A DNA stretch of 22,158 nucleotides from positions 1,364 to 23,521 of the forward strand of contig DGFF01000041.1 of the NCBI GenBank assembly GCA_002391545.1, in the 5' to 3' direction. Below, in pieces: positions 22,155 through 22,158 of this stretch. The stretch's first letter is position 1; the number at the start of each line of letters is the position of its first letter. Position numbers and translations under genes: made by a program. This DNA is from Candidatus Fermentithermobacillaceae bacterium UBA3907 (GTDB lineage Bacteria; Bacillota; Sulfobacillia; Fermentithermobacillales; Fermentithermobacillaceae). A model generated the notes under the pieces. That model was not told the origin of the DNA. It ran no database searches and saw only the letters and a list, made by a program, of their open reading frames with translations.

Positions 22155-22158
22155 TTTC

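Overview
The window looks like an origin-proximal housekeeping block of a Bacillota-type (clostridial or limnochordial) bacterium. On the minus strand, from right to left, it runs tmk, darA, holB, yaaT, rsmI, (abrB opposed), tatD, yabE-like, rsmA, ykuK-like, veg, ispE, a MobA-like gene, glmU, prs, ctc (L25), pth, mfd, mazG, hup, rqcP and yabR. This is close to the order in Bacillus subtilis and clostridia, so the replication origin probably lies to the right and the minus strand is probably the leading strand here. No species can be named from the sequence alone. Many genes start with TTG or GTG behind strong AGGAGG-type ribosome binding sites, and several start codons below were chosen on that basis.

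Layout: 1-843 is the N-terminal beta-propeller part of an S9-type peptidase that leaves the window. 1030-1803 is a creatininase-family hydrolase on the plus strand. A tRNA-Leu(UAA) gene (1817-1904) lies six bases after the yabR stop codon. Between yabR and a small helix-turn-helix gene is a 334-base gap with a strong yabR promoter and a compact cluster of DnaA-box-like sites. The helix-turn-helix gene and divIC form a small plus-strand operon inverted against the block; divIC and rqcP abut with no base between their stop codons. From 3172 to 13563 the minus-strand genes are tightly packed and serve ribosome rescue, nucleoid structure, nucleotide clean-up, transcription-coupled repair, translation, PRPP supply, cell-wall precursors and isoprenoids. 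A gene-free stretch of about 340 bases (13564-13900) follows, then veg and a ykuK-like gene with a good promoter, then rsmA, yabE-like and tatD. abrB (plus strand) has its own promoter. The right end carries rsmI, yaaT, holB, darA and tmk, and a hairpin at the edge that may be part of a dispersed repeat.

Sporulation genes that often sit in this block (spoVG, spoVT, yabG, sspF, yabP, yabQ) are not in their usual places, which suggests a non-sporulating or highly diverged lineage. No CRISPR array, insertion sequence, prophage or obvious new multi-gene system was found. The most interesting points are non-coding: the DnaA-box cluster before the helix-turn-helix/divIC operon, the palindrome inside the yabR promoter, the mRNA-linked tRNA, the hairpin overlapping the end of a short rsmI, and the gene-free stretch beside ispE.
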